From assembly GCF_034347405.1 (NCBI RefSeq), contig NZ_CP133778.1, positions 3,658,001 through 3,722,000 on the forward strand: a stretch of DNA of 64,000 nt. The letters run 5' to 3'. Shown here piece by piece: positions 1 through 8,976 of the stretch. Source of the DNA: Pseudomonas sp. CCC3.1 (GTDB taxonomy: Bacteria > Pseudomonadota > Gammaproteobacteria > Pseudomonadales > Pseudomonadaceae). Both the position numbers and the translations under genes were made by a program. Within the stretch, counting starts at the first letter, position 1. Each line of letters starts with the position of its first letter. The notes beneath the pieces were generated by a model that did no database searches, had not been told where the DNA came from, and saw nothing but the letters and a program-made list of their open reading frames with translations.

Positions 1-2721
1 TGAGCTAAGATCGTTAGCGCGAGATTTTGACCAGCAGCAATAATTCAGAAAGTTCTGCATAGGTGTTTGCTGCAAGTACCAAGCGATCAGGTAAAGCACA
101 CCCAGCACAGCAATCAGAAAATTAAGCGGCCCCATCCAAAATAAGAATCGTGAAAGCGCAACTGCAGAACTTAAATTTCCACTGAGAGCTCTCAAAGTGT
201 AAATCACTCCATTGAGTGTTACAGCCCCAAAAGTAGCAATTTGACCACCGACTACGTTTTTACGCATCTCTAGCCACGGATCGATAGAATCTTGCGAATT
301 TTCAAGTTGCTCTTGCAGTGATAAATACTCTGCTAAGGCAGCAACAGTTGATAATCCACCAATAATCGCGCCTAAAAGAGTCCTTACTGGCGTTACAGAT
401 AAACCTATCGAAAACCGAGCAGTCTTACTCACCTGACTATCAATCACCGCCACCAACGCTGCCCCGGTATATAACGTCGCAGATGCTGTGTCATATATCC
501 GTTGTTCATCCATCCCTTCCAGCACTTCGACCTGCCCCAAATAATTACTGGCATTCCAGCTATTGAGCAGCAACGCTGTCAAAGCGATTAAACCTCCACT
601 GTTTTTAACTGCCACAGAGTCGACAATTTTTGAAACCTGGCCACGGCCGATGGCTTTACCCGTGGTATTGACCCATTGAGTAAGGTCTTCCGCAGCTTTG
701 CCAAATTGCTGCAACACCTGATATTTGCCTTGGCTAATTAACCGCAGGCCAATTTGGTGAGCGGCTCGGGTGGCAGTCATGATGGCCAGCCACGGCCCTT
801 TCAGCGGTTCTCCTGCTTTGCTGCTGAGCAACAACAAAGATGCGCTCAGGCGTTTTACAAGCGTGTTCCAAAGGCTATTGGTGTTGCCAGCCATCGTACT
901 GAGGCCAGAGAGAATGTTGATACCCTGTGGCCCCAGCACCTTACTCATAGCAGCCATTGCATTGGCCTGATTTTCAATTTCCAGCGCTGCCATCAATTCA
1001 GTCGCACGGCTGCTGGTATTGACCGCGCCCTCAAGTGTGGGGCTCCAGCCGTAAAACAATTGCCGCAACGCCCCGTCATCCGCACTGCGCACGTACTCTG
1101 CGTATTGTTCAGCGCCGACTTTGCGCAAGCACTGCGCGCTGAGGCAGGCCAAGGCCAACTCATCAAGCCATTGGCGGTGTTCGCTGTCGTGGTAATCCAC
1201 AAACCACGTGCCGCTGTGGTGTCGCAGCAAGTACACGCCACGGTCGGTATATAGAGCTTCGTGTCGTTGTTGCAGGTGTGAAAAATGCTTCGGGGCGGTT
1301 TGGTCGAGCCAATGATTCATGGCAGGCAAGTCGATGTATTGCTCAACCTTGTCGGAGGTGTGTTTGTTTTTCAGGTTGTTGACTTTGCTTTCCTGGTAAT
1401 CGCGCACCACTTGCAGCACTTCGTCGTGCAAGTGAAGGGGGATAAACCCGCGGATCGGCGCGACTGCCGCTTGTTCGCGAAGTTGTATTTCAGCCAGTCG
1501 GGTGTCGGCTTCTGCGTTGCTGTGGGTGGTGCCGCGTCGGATGTTGGCGGTGTAGCGCTCTCTCGCCAGTTGCTCCAGTCGGGTGCGCGCATTGAGCAGC
1601 ATTTGCGCTTGCTCACGCGTCAGTTCAATGTCCTGCTCTCGGTAGCGGTAAATCAACATCCCGACAACTTCGCTGGGATCTTCTGTAATCAAGCTGCGAA
1701 CAAAGCCGCCAATACTCAGCCGCAAGTTGTTATCGGCTTGCCATTTTTCGTGCCGCGATTCTACTTGTTCTTGTTCGTGGTTAATGTCGCGCAGTACCCC
1801 GAGATCATCGTCCAAGCACGCCAGCACGGTGTACAAGCCGCGTGATTGGGTATGGGCGATTTCCATCAGGCTTTGGGCTGTGGTCGGTGCCCATGGCACG
1901 GCACTCCACTCGCCCGGCGCGGGTATTTCAGCCGGAACCGGAGGGTACTTGGCGGCGATTTTCGCGCGTTCGCTGAGCCAACGCTGGGTGTCGGTATAGG
2001 CTTTGATCGTGTCGGGCGTTGGGTCTTTGATCGCCTCCTTGCCCAGTTCATCCGCACAGGTTTGCAGTGTGGACTGATTGCGCTGGTAATCGATCGCCAG
2101 CGCCATGTCATATAGCTCGGGGATCAACTCGCCCATCACGCTTTTGGCATCTTTAAGCGGCACGCAGTGCGGCGCTTGCAGGGTGTTCGCAACCTGCCGT
2201 AAATCAAGACGGCGCATGCGTTGGGCGCGAATTTCTGGCTCGGTGAGTTGTTCGCAATAGGTCGAGTTCAACGGAATTTCGCTGTAGAGCATCCAGGCGT
2301 CCTGGTGCTTGTCCAACGCGATACCGCTCAAGGTGCCAAAATTCACGACGGTGTCATCGTCTTCCAGCTCTTGTACGCGCAGCAGGTGGTTTTGGGCCAT
2401 GGTGTAGCGCTGAAGTGGCCCCTTGCCCTGCCACACATAGACAAAGCCCGACCGTAATAGACGGGCGGCCATCGGGTGGCTTTGGGTCTCTACCCCCGGT
2501 TGGAAAGCCGGATGGCTTACAGCCTTGACCCCAAACTGAAACTCCGAGTGTTTGACGGGCTCTTCGCTGAGGGCGTAACGCACCGGGACGACAAAGATCT
2601 GCGGCTGACTGGCCGGACATTGCTGCACGGTGCTGTTGATGTCGACGTGTTCGCGGGCACTGGCTGCGCGTCTGGCTTCAGCCAGATTGACCACTGTGGC
2701 AAGGCTTTTATCGAAGCTCAT
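1..2721 (-). CDS. VasX-like T6SS effector (BTH_I2691 family), 3' end beyond window
   Basis: The frame is open for 907 codons from ATG 2721 to the left edge, so the C-terminus is missing. The N-terminal third (residues about 35-210) resembles the VasX N-terminal region: a start CPASQPQIFVVPVRYALSEE, then a segment with RLLRSGFVYVW. The middle is charged and helical. From about residue 670 there are several hydrophobic stretches (GGLIALTALLLNSW; TPVRTLLGAIIGGLSTVAAL; GPLNFLIAVLGVLYLIAWYL), as expected of a membrane-active toxin such as VasX. Its start codon overlaps the stop of the DUF4123 gene (ATGA), so the two are probably translationally coupled, and VgrG lies just upstream. By family knowledge this is a cargo effector loaded on VgrG with the help of the DUF4123 protein. 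The AT content rises in the last few hundred bases, suggesting an exchanged toxin end. Any immunity gene would lie to the left. Family call firm; toxic mechanism inferred. Confidence 0.85.
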   Translation of the reverse strand, partial: MSFDKSLATVVNLAEARRAASAREHVDINSTVQQCPASQPQIFVVPVRYALSEEPVKHSEFQFGVKAVSHPAFQPGVETQSHPMAARLLRSGFVYVWQGKGPLQRYTMAQNHLLRVQELEDDDTVVNFGTLSGIALDKHQDAWMLYSEIPLNSTYCEQLTEPEIRAQRMRRLDLRQVANTLQAPHCVPLKDAKSVMGELIPELYDMALAIDYQRNQSTLQTCADELGKEAIKDPTPDTIKAYTDTQRWLSERAKIAAKYPPVPAEIPAPGEWSAVPWAPTTAQSLMEIAHTQSRGLYTVLACLDDDLGVLRDINHEQEQVESRHEKWQADNNLRLSIGGFVRSLITEDPSEVVGMLIYRYREQDIELTREQAQMLLNARTRLEQLARERYTANIRRGTTHSNAEADTRLAEIQLREQAAVAPIRGFIPLHLHDEVLQVVRDYQESKVNNLKNKHTSDKVEQYIDLPAMNHWLDQTAPKHFSHLQQRHEALYTDRGVYLLRHHSGTWFVDYHDSEHRQWLDELALACLSAQCLRKVGAEQYAEYVRSADDGALRQLFYGWSPTLEGAVNTSSRATELMAALEIENQANAMAAMSKVLGPQGINILSGLSTMAGNTNSLWNTLVKRLSASLLLLSSKAGEPLKGPWLAIMTATRAAHQIGLRLISQGKYQVLQQFGKAAEDLTQWVNTTGKAIGRGQVSKIVDSVAVKNSGGLIALTALLLNSWNASNYLGQVEVLEGMDEQRIYDTASATLYTGAALVAVIDSQVSKTARFSIGLSVTPVRTLLGAIIGGLSTVAALAEYLSLQEQLENSQDSIDPWLEMRKNVVGGQIATFGAVTLNGVIYTLRALSGNLSSAVALSRFLFWMGPLNFLIAVLGVLYLIAWYLQQTPMQNFLNYCCWSKSRANDLSS

Positions 2722-3554
2722 ACTGCGCTCTCCTTGGGCGAAAACTGCGAAATCAATTCGTCCAACACCTGTTCCAGACGCCGCTCAGGCGATGCATCGC
2801 GCTGGCTCAGCAACTGGCGATACACTTCGTGGCCCTGCCCGTCGGGAAACTCATCGCCAAAGGCCGCATATACACTTGCCCAGGCCATCACTTCGTCGTC
2901 TGCGCTGTAGCCCTGACGCGCCGCATTACGCTGACAACCCTGCGCCCACGCCTGCTGTGCCTGCGCATCAAGGCCCTGCAAACAATGGGGAAAGTAACGC
3001 TGACAATGGGCAACAAGGTGTTGCGTGAACAGTTCACGCTGGGCTTTACAAAGGTGTTCCAACGTTTGTGCACTCAAACTCAGCCAAGGCGTTGCCGCAT
3101 AGTGGCCGCACGGCTGATCAGGTTTTTTTTGATGGATAACAAACCCATCGGGCAATCGGATACAGCGCACAGGCCCCATCAGCCGATCACGCTCGGCCTC
3201 GGCCATATCCGCCAGCCACAGCCGGGTAATGCACGGGTCGTAGTAGCGGAAAAAAGCGCTGACATCGCCCTCCAGCCGGACATGGATCAGGCTGCGCAGA
3301 TGCTCAACCACGTGGATCTCATTGGCGTCAGATTCCAGCCAGATGCCTGCCCTGGTCTCCCATTCGTCGACAAAGGTGCTCGCCAGGGCACTGCCCGGCT
3401 CAACGGGGACTAACACCGGGCCAAAAGAAGCCATCTCGGCGTAGCAGGTGGTCAGATACAGCGAATGTGTGACGGTGATTTTGGCCAGCTCAAACAGGCG
3501 CGGATAGAGATTTGGGATCAGGTTGCTGTCGAGCAACAGGTAGGCGCGAGTCAT
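2718..3554 (-). CDS. DUF4123 T6SS effector adaptor (Tap-1/TEC type)
   Basis: A 278-residue protein starting MTRAYLLLDSNLIPNLYPRL, typical of DUF4123, with the family's acidic and aromatic middle region (VEHLRSLIHVRLEGDVSAFFRYYDP cut here for length: the FFRYYDP segment is diagnostic). DUF4123 proteins are cytoplasmic chaperones that load an effector onto its cognate VgrG and are not secreted. The start chosen is ATG 3554, which overlaps the vgrG stop as ATGA; an in-frame ATG at 3590 lies inside vgrG and would add 12 residues. The gene's own stop overlaps the effector start in the same way, so vgrG, adaptor and effector form one translationally coupled unit. Family assignment is sound; the specific partnership is inferred from adjacency. 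Confidence 0.88.
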   Translation of the reverse strand: MTRAYLLLDSNLIPNLYPRLFELAKITVTHSLYLTTCYAEMASFGPVLVPVEPGSALASTFVDEWETRAGIWLESDANEIHVVEHLRSLIHVRLEGDVSAFFRYYDPCITRLWLADMAEAERDRLMGPVRCIRLPDGFVIHQKKPDQPCGHYAATPWLSLSAQTLEHLCKAQRELFTQHLVAHCQRYFPHCLQGLDAQAQQAWAQGCQRNAARQGYSADDEVMAWASVYAAFGDEFPDGQGHEVYRQLLSQRDASPERRLEQVLDELISQFSPKESAV

Positions 3555-5581
3555 GCTTGACCCTCCTTGAGTGTTTGGCAGGCCAGGCACACGGGTGCTT
3601 TTTTGGCACTTGCGCTGAGAAAGGCTTGTTGCTGAGACTCGAGCGCCGCGGCGGTCATTTCTTCCACCGAATCTGTCACCGCCAACAACGCAGGTAAGCC
3701 CGGTATCGGCACGCCGCCGGGCAAGATTGGCGTACTGCTATAGATACCAAGCGGGGTCAGCATCAGGTGTTGCCCACCCGCCATCAGGGTCATGCTCGCG
3801 CCGCCGTTCACCACCAGCGTGGCCCCGGCTTTGATGTGCGCGTGCACCCCGGCTTCAATCGCCATCACCAGACCGACGCGGGTGTGGCTGGTCATGGCGA
3901 CGGTAGTGAAGTCATTGCTCTGGATTTCAACCTTGCGGTCGCCACTGATGGTCTGCTGGTCTTCTGCCCCAAGCTCCACCACGTTGTTGCCAACGATGGT
4001 CTCTTCACGCTTGCCGTCGACCTGCACGTGGCTGTCGTTTTCGATGTGTTGCGCCATGTCGCGCTGGGCGTGCAGGTAGATTTTTTCCTGACCTGTGCGG
4101 TCTTCGATGCGCAACTCGTTGTAGCCGCCACCGCCCGGTGTGCTGCGACTGCGAAAGACGCTTTGGGTTTTCTCGGCCGGCAACTTGAGTGCGCTCGGGG
4201 TCATGCTCGACACCAGGCAGCCCGACACCAGCGGCTGGTCGACGTCTCCTTCGAGGTAGCTGACCAATACTTCCATCCCCACTCGGGGGATGGTCACCGC
4301 GCCGTAGCTGTCACCTGCCCAACTGGAGGCGACACGCAGCCAGCAACTGCTGCTGTCGTCGTCCGCCCCGCTGCGATCCCAATGAAAGCTGACTTTGATT
4401 CTGCCGAACTGATCGCAGTGGATTTCCTGATCAACTGGCCCGGTAACCCGAGCCGTCTGGTTGCCATGGAGGCGCGGCTTGTCGAAAACGACAGCCGAGC
4501 GGTAGGTCACGTTCTCGGGAGTGGCAAGAAAGCGGTTGCGGTAGCCCTGGGCAAAGTCCAGTGAATGCTCGATCTGCGATTGACCGCCCTGCTCTTCCAG
4601 CACCTGCGGCTGCTTGCCTTCGTGATGGACGTGAGTCAACAACCACGGCGCATTCCAGTCGCTGTAAGGGTGCTCACTCAGGGTTAAAAAATGGCCGCTG
4701 CTCAAGCTCGGCTGATCACTGTGGCCGCTGGCCTGACGGTCATCGCTCTGATGCTGCTCCAGGCTTCTCTGGCTTTGGCGTTCGCCGTGTGCGTCGTTGT
4801 TGAAGCGGCCGGGGTAGGTGTAATGCTCAAGCGGGCGCCGATTGGAGTCGGCGCGGCTATCGGCTTGCAGCGTGCGACTGGCCGTCTTGAAATCGTAATC
4901 GCGACGCAGGGTGCTGTTGGTCCAGGTCTTCAGGCGCAGATCAAAGCGGTCGACTGCCGCTTCTTCGGCCACCATGCCACCGCTTTGCACGAAGGGCGTC
5001 GCCCGCGCCAGCGGAGTGAAAGCCGCCTGTCCATCACCGAACTGCAAGTAATGGGCGTCGGACGAATGCTTGAAGTGATAGTGAATACCCTCCTCAAAGC
5101 ACAGCCGTTGGATGAAGTGCAGGTCTGATTCGCCGTACTGCACGCAGTATTCACGCGGCGTGTAGGTCGATTGCAGGGTAAAGCCGTAAATCGTGCCGAG
5201 AATGCCGTGCTCTTCGAGCAGGGTTTCGATGATCTGCTGCACGGTCTTGTTCTGAAAAATACGATGATTAGTGCGGTGCTCAAGGTAAGCCAAACGCGGG
5301 ACCAGCGTCAGACGATAGACACTCAAGCGCTTGCAGGGGCTGTTTTGAGCGATGCGATAGATCTGCCCGTGGACGCCATGGCCCTGTCGATCAAACCCCA
5401 GAAAGGCCGAGGTGTGCAGCAACGCTTCGAGGTCCAGATCAGCGCGATCACACACCAGTTCAACGTCAAACGAGAAGGGGCTGCTGATCGCTTCGTCACC
5501 GCTGAATGCCAGCACCTGGACCGGGTGAACGTCTGCATTGAGGGTCAGACTGAACGTAGTGTCGCGAGCAATTGCGGGCAT
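3551..5581 (-). CDS. vgrG: VgrG spike protein of type VI secretion (TssI)
   Basis: A 676-residue VgrG. The N-terminal gp27-like part begins MPAIARDTTFSLTLNADVHP and includes FHIQRLCFEEGIHYHF-type sequence (as FIQRLCFEEGIHYHFKHS) near residue 165. The middle carries the gp5 OB-fold region with DQFGRIKVSFHWDR near 405 and SSCWLRVASSWAGDSYG near 425. The needle part contains RSTPGGGGYNELRIEDRTG near 500 and hydrophobic repeats, followed by a short tail ending VCLACQTLKEGQA. The protein trimerises at the tip of the Hcp tube and carries effectors across target envelopes. A strong GAGGAG ribosome-binding site lies 7 bases before ATG 5581. It is first in a three-gene unit with the DUF4123 adaptor and VasX-like effector. 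No tss structural genes are present here, so it is an orphan vgrG module. Confidence 0.95.
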   Translation of the reverse strand: MPAIARDTTFSLTLNADVHPVQVLAFSGDEAISSPFSFDVELVCDRADLDLEALLHTSAFLGFDRQGHGVHGQIYRIAQNSPCKRLSVYRLTLVPRLAYLEHRTNHRIFQNKTVQQIIETLLEEHGILGTIYGFTLQSTYTPREYCVQYGESDLHFIQRLCFEEGIHYHFKHSSDAHYLQFGDGQAAFTPLARATPFVQSGGMVAEEAAVDRFDLRLKTWTNSTLRRDYDFKTASRTLQADSRADSNRRPLEHYTYPGRFNNDAHGERQSQRSLEQHQSDDRQASGHSDQPSLSSGHFLTLSEHPYSDWNAPWLLTHVHHEGKQPQVLEEQGGQSQIEHSLDFAQGYRNRFLATPENVTYRSAVVFDKPRLHGNQTARVTGPVDQEIHCDQFGRIKVSFHWDRSGADDDSSSCWLRVASSWAGDSYGAVTIPRVGMEVLVSYLEGDVDQPLVSGCLVSSMTPSALKLPAEKTQSVFRSRSTPGGGGYNELRIEDRTGQEKIYLHAQRDMAQHIENDSHVQVDGKREETIVGNNVVELGAEDQQTISGDRKVEIQSNDFTTVAMTSHTRVGLVMAIEAGVHAHIKAGATLVVNGGASMTLMAGGQHLMLTPLGIYSSTPILPGGVPIPGLPALLAVTDSVEEMTAAALESQQQAFLSASAKKAPVCLACQTLKEGQA

Positions 5582-5723
5582 CCATGACTCCTCTGACGTA
5601 CGGGCTTACTTCAAAGGAAGCAGCCTCGACACAAAGGGGTGAACGCTAAAGGATGGGCGCGGGAGCGGATGTAGGACACGTCTGTAATTCGCGGAAGAAA
5701 CAGGCCTTACTTCCAGCTATAAA

Positions 5724-5784
5724 AACGAGCTTGCGAGCGATCATTTAAAAGATCAAAAGATCGCGAGACAAGCTCGCTCCTACA
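5724..5784. repeat. REP palindrome, family 1, copy 1
   Basis: An imperfect palindrome whose right arm reads GATCGCGAGACAAGCTCGCT followed by CCTACA; the left arm is degenerate. It lies just after the mbtH-like stop codon, between that gene and vgrG (both minus strand). Four relatives occur at 34313, 36593, 39419 and 46752. The 5582-5807 gap holds this element and no gene. Confidence 0.85.
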
Positions 5785-5807
5785 AAGAGCAGACAGCAGG
5801 CGTGTCT

Positions 5808-6029
5808 TTAGTGTGTGGCCGCTGCATCCATTTTCTGGCGCAGGCTCAGCGGCCGCATGTCGGTCCAGACTTCTTCGATATACGCCAGGCACTCAGGCTT
5901 GAGGCCACTTTTACCCACCGCTCGCCAGCCATTGGGGATGGCCTTGTAATCAGGCCAGATCGAGTATTGATCCTCGTGGTTGACCACTACCTGAAAGAGG
6001 ATGTCGTCGCGGTCAAATACTGAACTCAT
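5808..6029 (-). CDS. MbtH-like NRPS accessory protein
   Basis: A 73-residue member of the MbtH family. It has the defining pattern: NHEDQYSIWPDYKAIPNGWR, then a VGKSG element, and CLAYIEEVWTDMRPLSLR at the C-terminal side. MbtH-like proteins bind adenylation domains of NRPSs and are needed for their solubility or activity. ATG 6029 is preceded by GGAGA at 7 bases. It lies 57 bases downstream of pvdH on the same strand and is probably co-transcribed from the PvdS-type promoter at 7533-7556. The likely client is PvdL (16835-29815) and the other pyoverdine synthetases, which are not in this window. Confidence 0.95.
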   Translation of the reverse strand: MSSVFDRDDILFQVVVNHEDQYSIWPDYKAIPNGWRAVGKSGLKPECLAYIEEVWTDMRPLSLRQKMDAAATH

Positions 6030-6086
6030 GTGCGGGTCTCCGTCGCTGTAAGGGGTATCAATCTAACGTTTGATCACGGCCAGAAA

Positions 6087-7478
6087 TTAGAGCTGGATAA
6101 TGGCTGCCGCCATGGCATTGCCAAAGATCGCCGCCACCTGGTCGATTTCACTGGCCGTGATGATCAGCGGCGGCAAGAAACGCACCACGCTGCCCTGACG
6201 CCCGCCCAGTTCCAGAATCAATCCGCGCTTGAGGCATTCTCGCTGCACCAGCGGCGCCAGTCGGGCAAACGCTGGCGGGTGGCCAAGGGCATCGAGCTTG
6301 CCCGCCGGGTCCACCAGTTCGACCCCGAGCATCAGGCCCCGGCCGCGTATATCACCCAACTGCGGAAAATCGCGTTGCAGGATATGCAGGTGTTCGCTGA
6401 GACGATCACCCATGGCCGTCGCGTGCGCGGCAACGTTGTGCTCCTTGAGATAACGCATCACCGCAGAACCCGCAGCCATGGCCATCTGGTTACCTCGGAA
6501 GGTCCCGGCATGCGCCCCCGGCAGCCAGGTGTCGAGCCATTCGCGATACACCACCACCGCCAGCGGCAAGCTACCGCCAATAGCTTTGGACAGCACCACC
6601 ACGTCCGGAATGATGCCCGCATGCTCAAAGGCGAACATCTTGCCGGTACGGGCAAAACCGCTCTGGATTTCGTCAACGATCAACGCCACGCCCGCTTGCT
6701 CGGTGATGCGGCGCAAACCGCGCAACCAGTCGAGGTCTGCCGGGATGACCCCGCCCTCGCCCTGCACCACTTCGACGATCACCGCGGCCGGTAATTGCAC
6801 CCCGGCTTCGGGGTCACTGAAGAGGTTTTCCAGGTAGTGCAAATTGGCTTGCACACCCGGCTTTGCGCCCAGCCCGAACGGGCAACGGTAGTCGTAGGGG
6901 TACGGCATGAATTGCACGCCATTATTGAGCAAGGCAGCCAATGGTTTTTTCGGGCCCAAGCTGCCCATCAGGCTCAGGGCGCCTTGGCTCATGCCGTGAT
7001 AGCCGCCCGAAAAGGACACGATGGTGTTACGCCCGGTCGCCGTGCGGACCAGTTTCAGCGCGGCTTCCACGGCGTCGGTGCCGGTCGGCCCGCAAAACTG
7101 GATTTTCGCCTCGCAGGTAAAAGCAGCAGGCAGCAGGCCGAACAGGTCTTGTACAAACTGGTCTTTGACCGGCGTGGTCAGGTCAAGGGTGTGCAGCGGC
7201 AGCTCATCGGTCAGCACTTGCTGGATCGCCGCGATCACCACCGGGTGGTTGTGCCCCAGCGCCAAGGTGCCAGCGCCAGCCAGACAGTCAATGAAGCGTC
7301 GGCCTTCGACGTCCTCGACGTACAAACCCTTGGCCCGTTTGAGGGCCAGTGGCAGGCGTCGAGGATAGCTGCGAGCGTTGGACTCCTGACGGCTCTGTCG
7401 AGCCAGCAACGGGGACTCTTCAAACGTGTACAGCGTTTCAACCGAATGATCTTCAACAAGGCTGGTAGCGACTGACAT
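6087..7478 (-). CDS. pvdH: L-2,4-diaminobutyrate:2-oxoglutarate aminotransferase
   Basis: A 463-residue class III PLP-dependent aminotransferase beginning MSVATSLVEDHSVETLYTFE. Visible motifs are the FCGPTGTDAVEAALKL segment near 125, SFSGGYHGMSQGALS near 150, the IVDEIQSGFARTGKMFAFEH segment near 270 with the conserved Asp that contacts the PLP ring nitrogen, and VVLSKAIGG near 300 with the Lys expected to form the Schiff base. PvdH converts aspartate beta-semialdehyde to 2,4-diaminobutyrate, which PvdL and other pyoverdine NRPSs incorporate. ATG 7478 has GAGG 9 bases upstream; a longer in-frame start at 7538 would include the promoter motif and is rejected. An exact PvdS-type promoter lies at 7533-7556 and an mbtH-like gene follows, supporting pvdH rather than the ectoine homologue ectB. 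Confidence 0.93.
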   Translation of the reverse strand: MSVATSLVEDHSVETLYTFEESPLLARQSRQESNARSYPRRLPLALKRAKGLYVEDVEGRRFIDCLAGAGTLALGHNHPVVIAAIQQVLTDELPLHTLDLTTPVKDQFVQDLFGLLPAAFTCEAKIQFCGPTGTDAVEAALKLVRTATGRNTIVSFSGGYHGMSQGALSLMGSLGPKKPLAALLNNGVQFMPYPYDYRCPFGLGAKPGVQANLHYLENLFSDPEAGVQLPAAVIVEVVQGEGGVIPADLDWLRGLRRITEQAGVALIVDEIQSGFARTGKMFAFEHAGIIPDVVVLSKAIGGSLPLAVVVYREWLDTWLPGAHAGTFRGNQMAMAAGSAVMRYLKEHNVAAHATAMGDRLSEHLHILQRDFPQLGDIRGRGLMLGVELVDPAGKLDALGHPPAFARLAPLVQRECLKRGLILELGGRQGSVVRFLPPLIITASEIDQVAAIFGNAMAAAIIQL

Positions 7479-7532
7479 TCCTGGGACCCTCAATACGCTG
7501 ATGAGATTGACCAAAACTTTCCTGTTTTGGAA

Positions 7533-7556
7533 ACGCATCAGCGCACTGAGGATTTA
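7533..7556 (-). promoter_or_regulatory. PvdS-dependent promoter (IS box) of pvdH-mbtH
   Basis: On the minus strand the sequence is TAAAT-N16-CGT, an exact match to the iron-starvation box recognised by PvdS-type ECF sigma factors. It lies 55 bases upstream of the chosen pvdH start. The match is read directly; activity is inferred from pvdS being in the same window. Confidence 0.88.
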
Positions 7557-7584
7557 GCGAGCCAGCGCAAATCTCCTGTAGGCG

Positions 7585-8976
7585 TTACAACTTATTGCGG
7601 CGTACAAAGCGATAAGCCACGCCCAGCACCACAAACCATACCGGCACCAGGTACAGCGCAGCACGGGTATCGTCTTCAAGGGCCAGCAACGCAAGGATGA
7701 AGGCGAAGAAGGCCAGGCAGACCCAGACCATGACTTTGCCGCCCGGCATTTTGAAGATCGATGCACGGTGCAGGTGATCGCTGCGTTTGCGGTACGCAAG
7801 GTAGGACAACAGGATCATGGTCCAGACGAACATGAACAGGGTTGCCGAGACCGTGGTGATCAGGGTGAACGCGTCCATCAGGTTCGGCACCAGATAAATC
7901 ACCAGCGCACCCACTAACAGGCACGTGCAGGAAAAGATCAATCCGTTGGAAGGCACAGCGCGTTTGGACAGGTTCTTGAACGTGCTCGGCGCATCGCCAT
8001 CAATCGCCAGGCCGAACAGCATGCGGCTGGTTGAAAACACCCCGCTGTTGGCCGAAGACGCGGCAGACGTCAGCACCACAAAGTTGATGATCCCCGCAGC
8101 GGCAGGCAAGCCAGCCAGAACGAACAATTCAACGAACGGGCTCTTATCGGCGACCACGTCACGCCAAGGGGTCACGGCCAGGATGGCAATCAGCGCACAG
8201 ACATAGAACATGATGATGCGCAGCGGAATGGAGTTGATGGCCCGTGGCAGGTTGCGTTCCGGGTTCTTGGTTTCGGCGGCGGTTGTCCCGACCAGTTCAA
8301 TCCCGACAAAAGCAAAGACGGCAATCTGAAAGCCAGCGAAAAAACCCATGACGCCGTGGGGAAACATGCCGCCGTCGGTCCATAGGTTGCTCAAGGCCGC
8401 CGTATTTCCGGCAGGCGACTGGTAAGCAGTGATCACCATGTACAGGCCGGTGCAGACCAGTGCGCAAATGGCCACGATCTTGATCATGGCGAACCAGAAT
8501 TCAAGCTCACCGAACATCTTCACAGTAATCAGGTTCAGCGACAGCAACACCGCCACGCAGCCGAGTGCCGGTAGCCACAGCGGGATATCCGGGAACCAGA
8601 ATTGGGTGTAGCCGGAAATGGCGATCACATCGGCGATACCGGTGACGATCCAGCAAAACCAATAGGTCCAGCCAGTGAAATATCCCGCCATTGGCCCCAA
8701 CAGGTCAGCCGAGAAGTCGATGAATGACTTGTACTTGAGGTTGGATAACAGCAATTCGCCCATGGCGCGCATGACGAAGAACAGCATGAAGCCGATGATC
8801 ATGTAGACAAAGATGATCGAAGGACCGGCCAGGCTGATGGTTTTGCCTGACCCCATAAACAGGCCAGTGCCGATGGCGCCACCAATGGCGATCAACTGAA
8901 TATGGCGATTGGACAAGCTGCGTTTGAGCTCAGGCTCTTCACCGTCAGGTCGGTGATCAAGCGTGGATTGCTTCAT
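7585..8976 (-). CDS. cycA: D-serine/D-alanine/glycine APC-family permease
   Basis: A 463-residue amino acid transporter with about 12 hydrophobic segments. Near the N-terminus it has LSNRHIQLIAIGGAIGTGLF, then a GSGKTISLAGPSIIF segment, and later FVGIELVGTTAAETKNPER and VLTSAASSANSGVFSTSRML. These stretches match my recollection of E. coli CycA very closely, so cycA is preferred over proline or GABA permeases of the same family. It imports D-alanine, D-serine and glycine by proton symport across the inner membrane. It ends about 30 bases upstream of the PvdS box of pvdH. That box and the different function make shared regulation with the pyoverdine genes unlikely. Confidence 0.87.
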   Translation of the reverse strand: MKQSTLDHRPDGEEPELKRSLSNRHIQLIAIGGAIGTGLFMGSGKTISLAGPSIIFVYMIIGFMLFFVMRAMGELLLSNLKYKSFIDFSADLLGPMAGYFTGWTYWFCWIVTGIADVIAISGYTQFWFPDIPLWLPALGCVAVLLSLNLITVKMFGELEFWFAMIKIVAICALVCTGLYMVITAYQSPAGNTAALSNLWTDGGMFPHGVMGFFAGFQIAVFAFVGIELVGTTAAETKNPERNLPRAINSIPLRIIMFYVCALIAILAVTPWRDVVADKSPFVELFVLAGLPAAAGIINFVVLTSAASSANSGVFSTSRMLFGLAIDGDAPSTFKNLSKRAVPSNGLIFSCTCLLVGALVIYLVPNLMDAFTLITTVSATLFMFVWTMILLSYLAYRKRSDHLHRASIFKMPGGKVMVWVCLAFFAFILALLALEDDTRAALYLVPVWFVVLGVAYRFVRRNKL

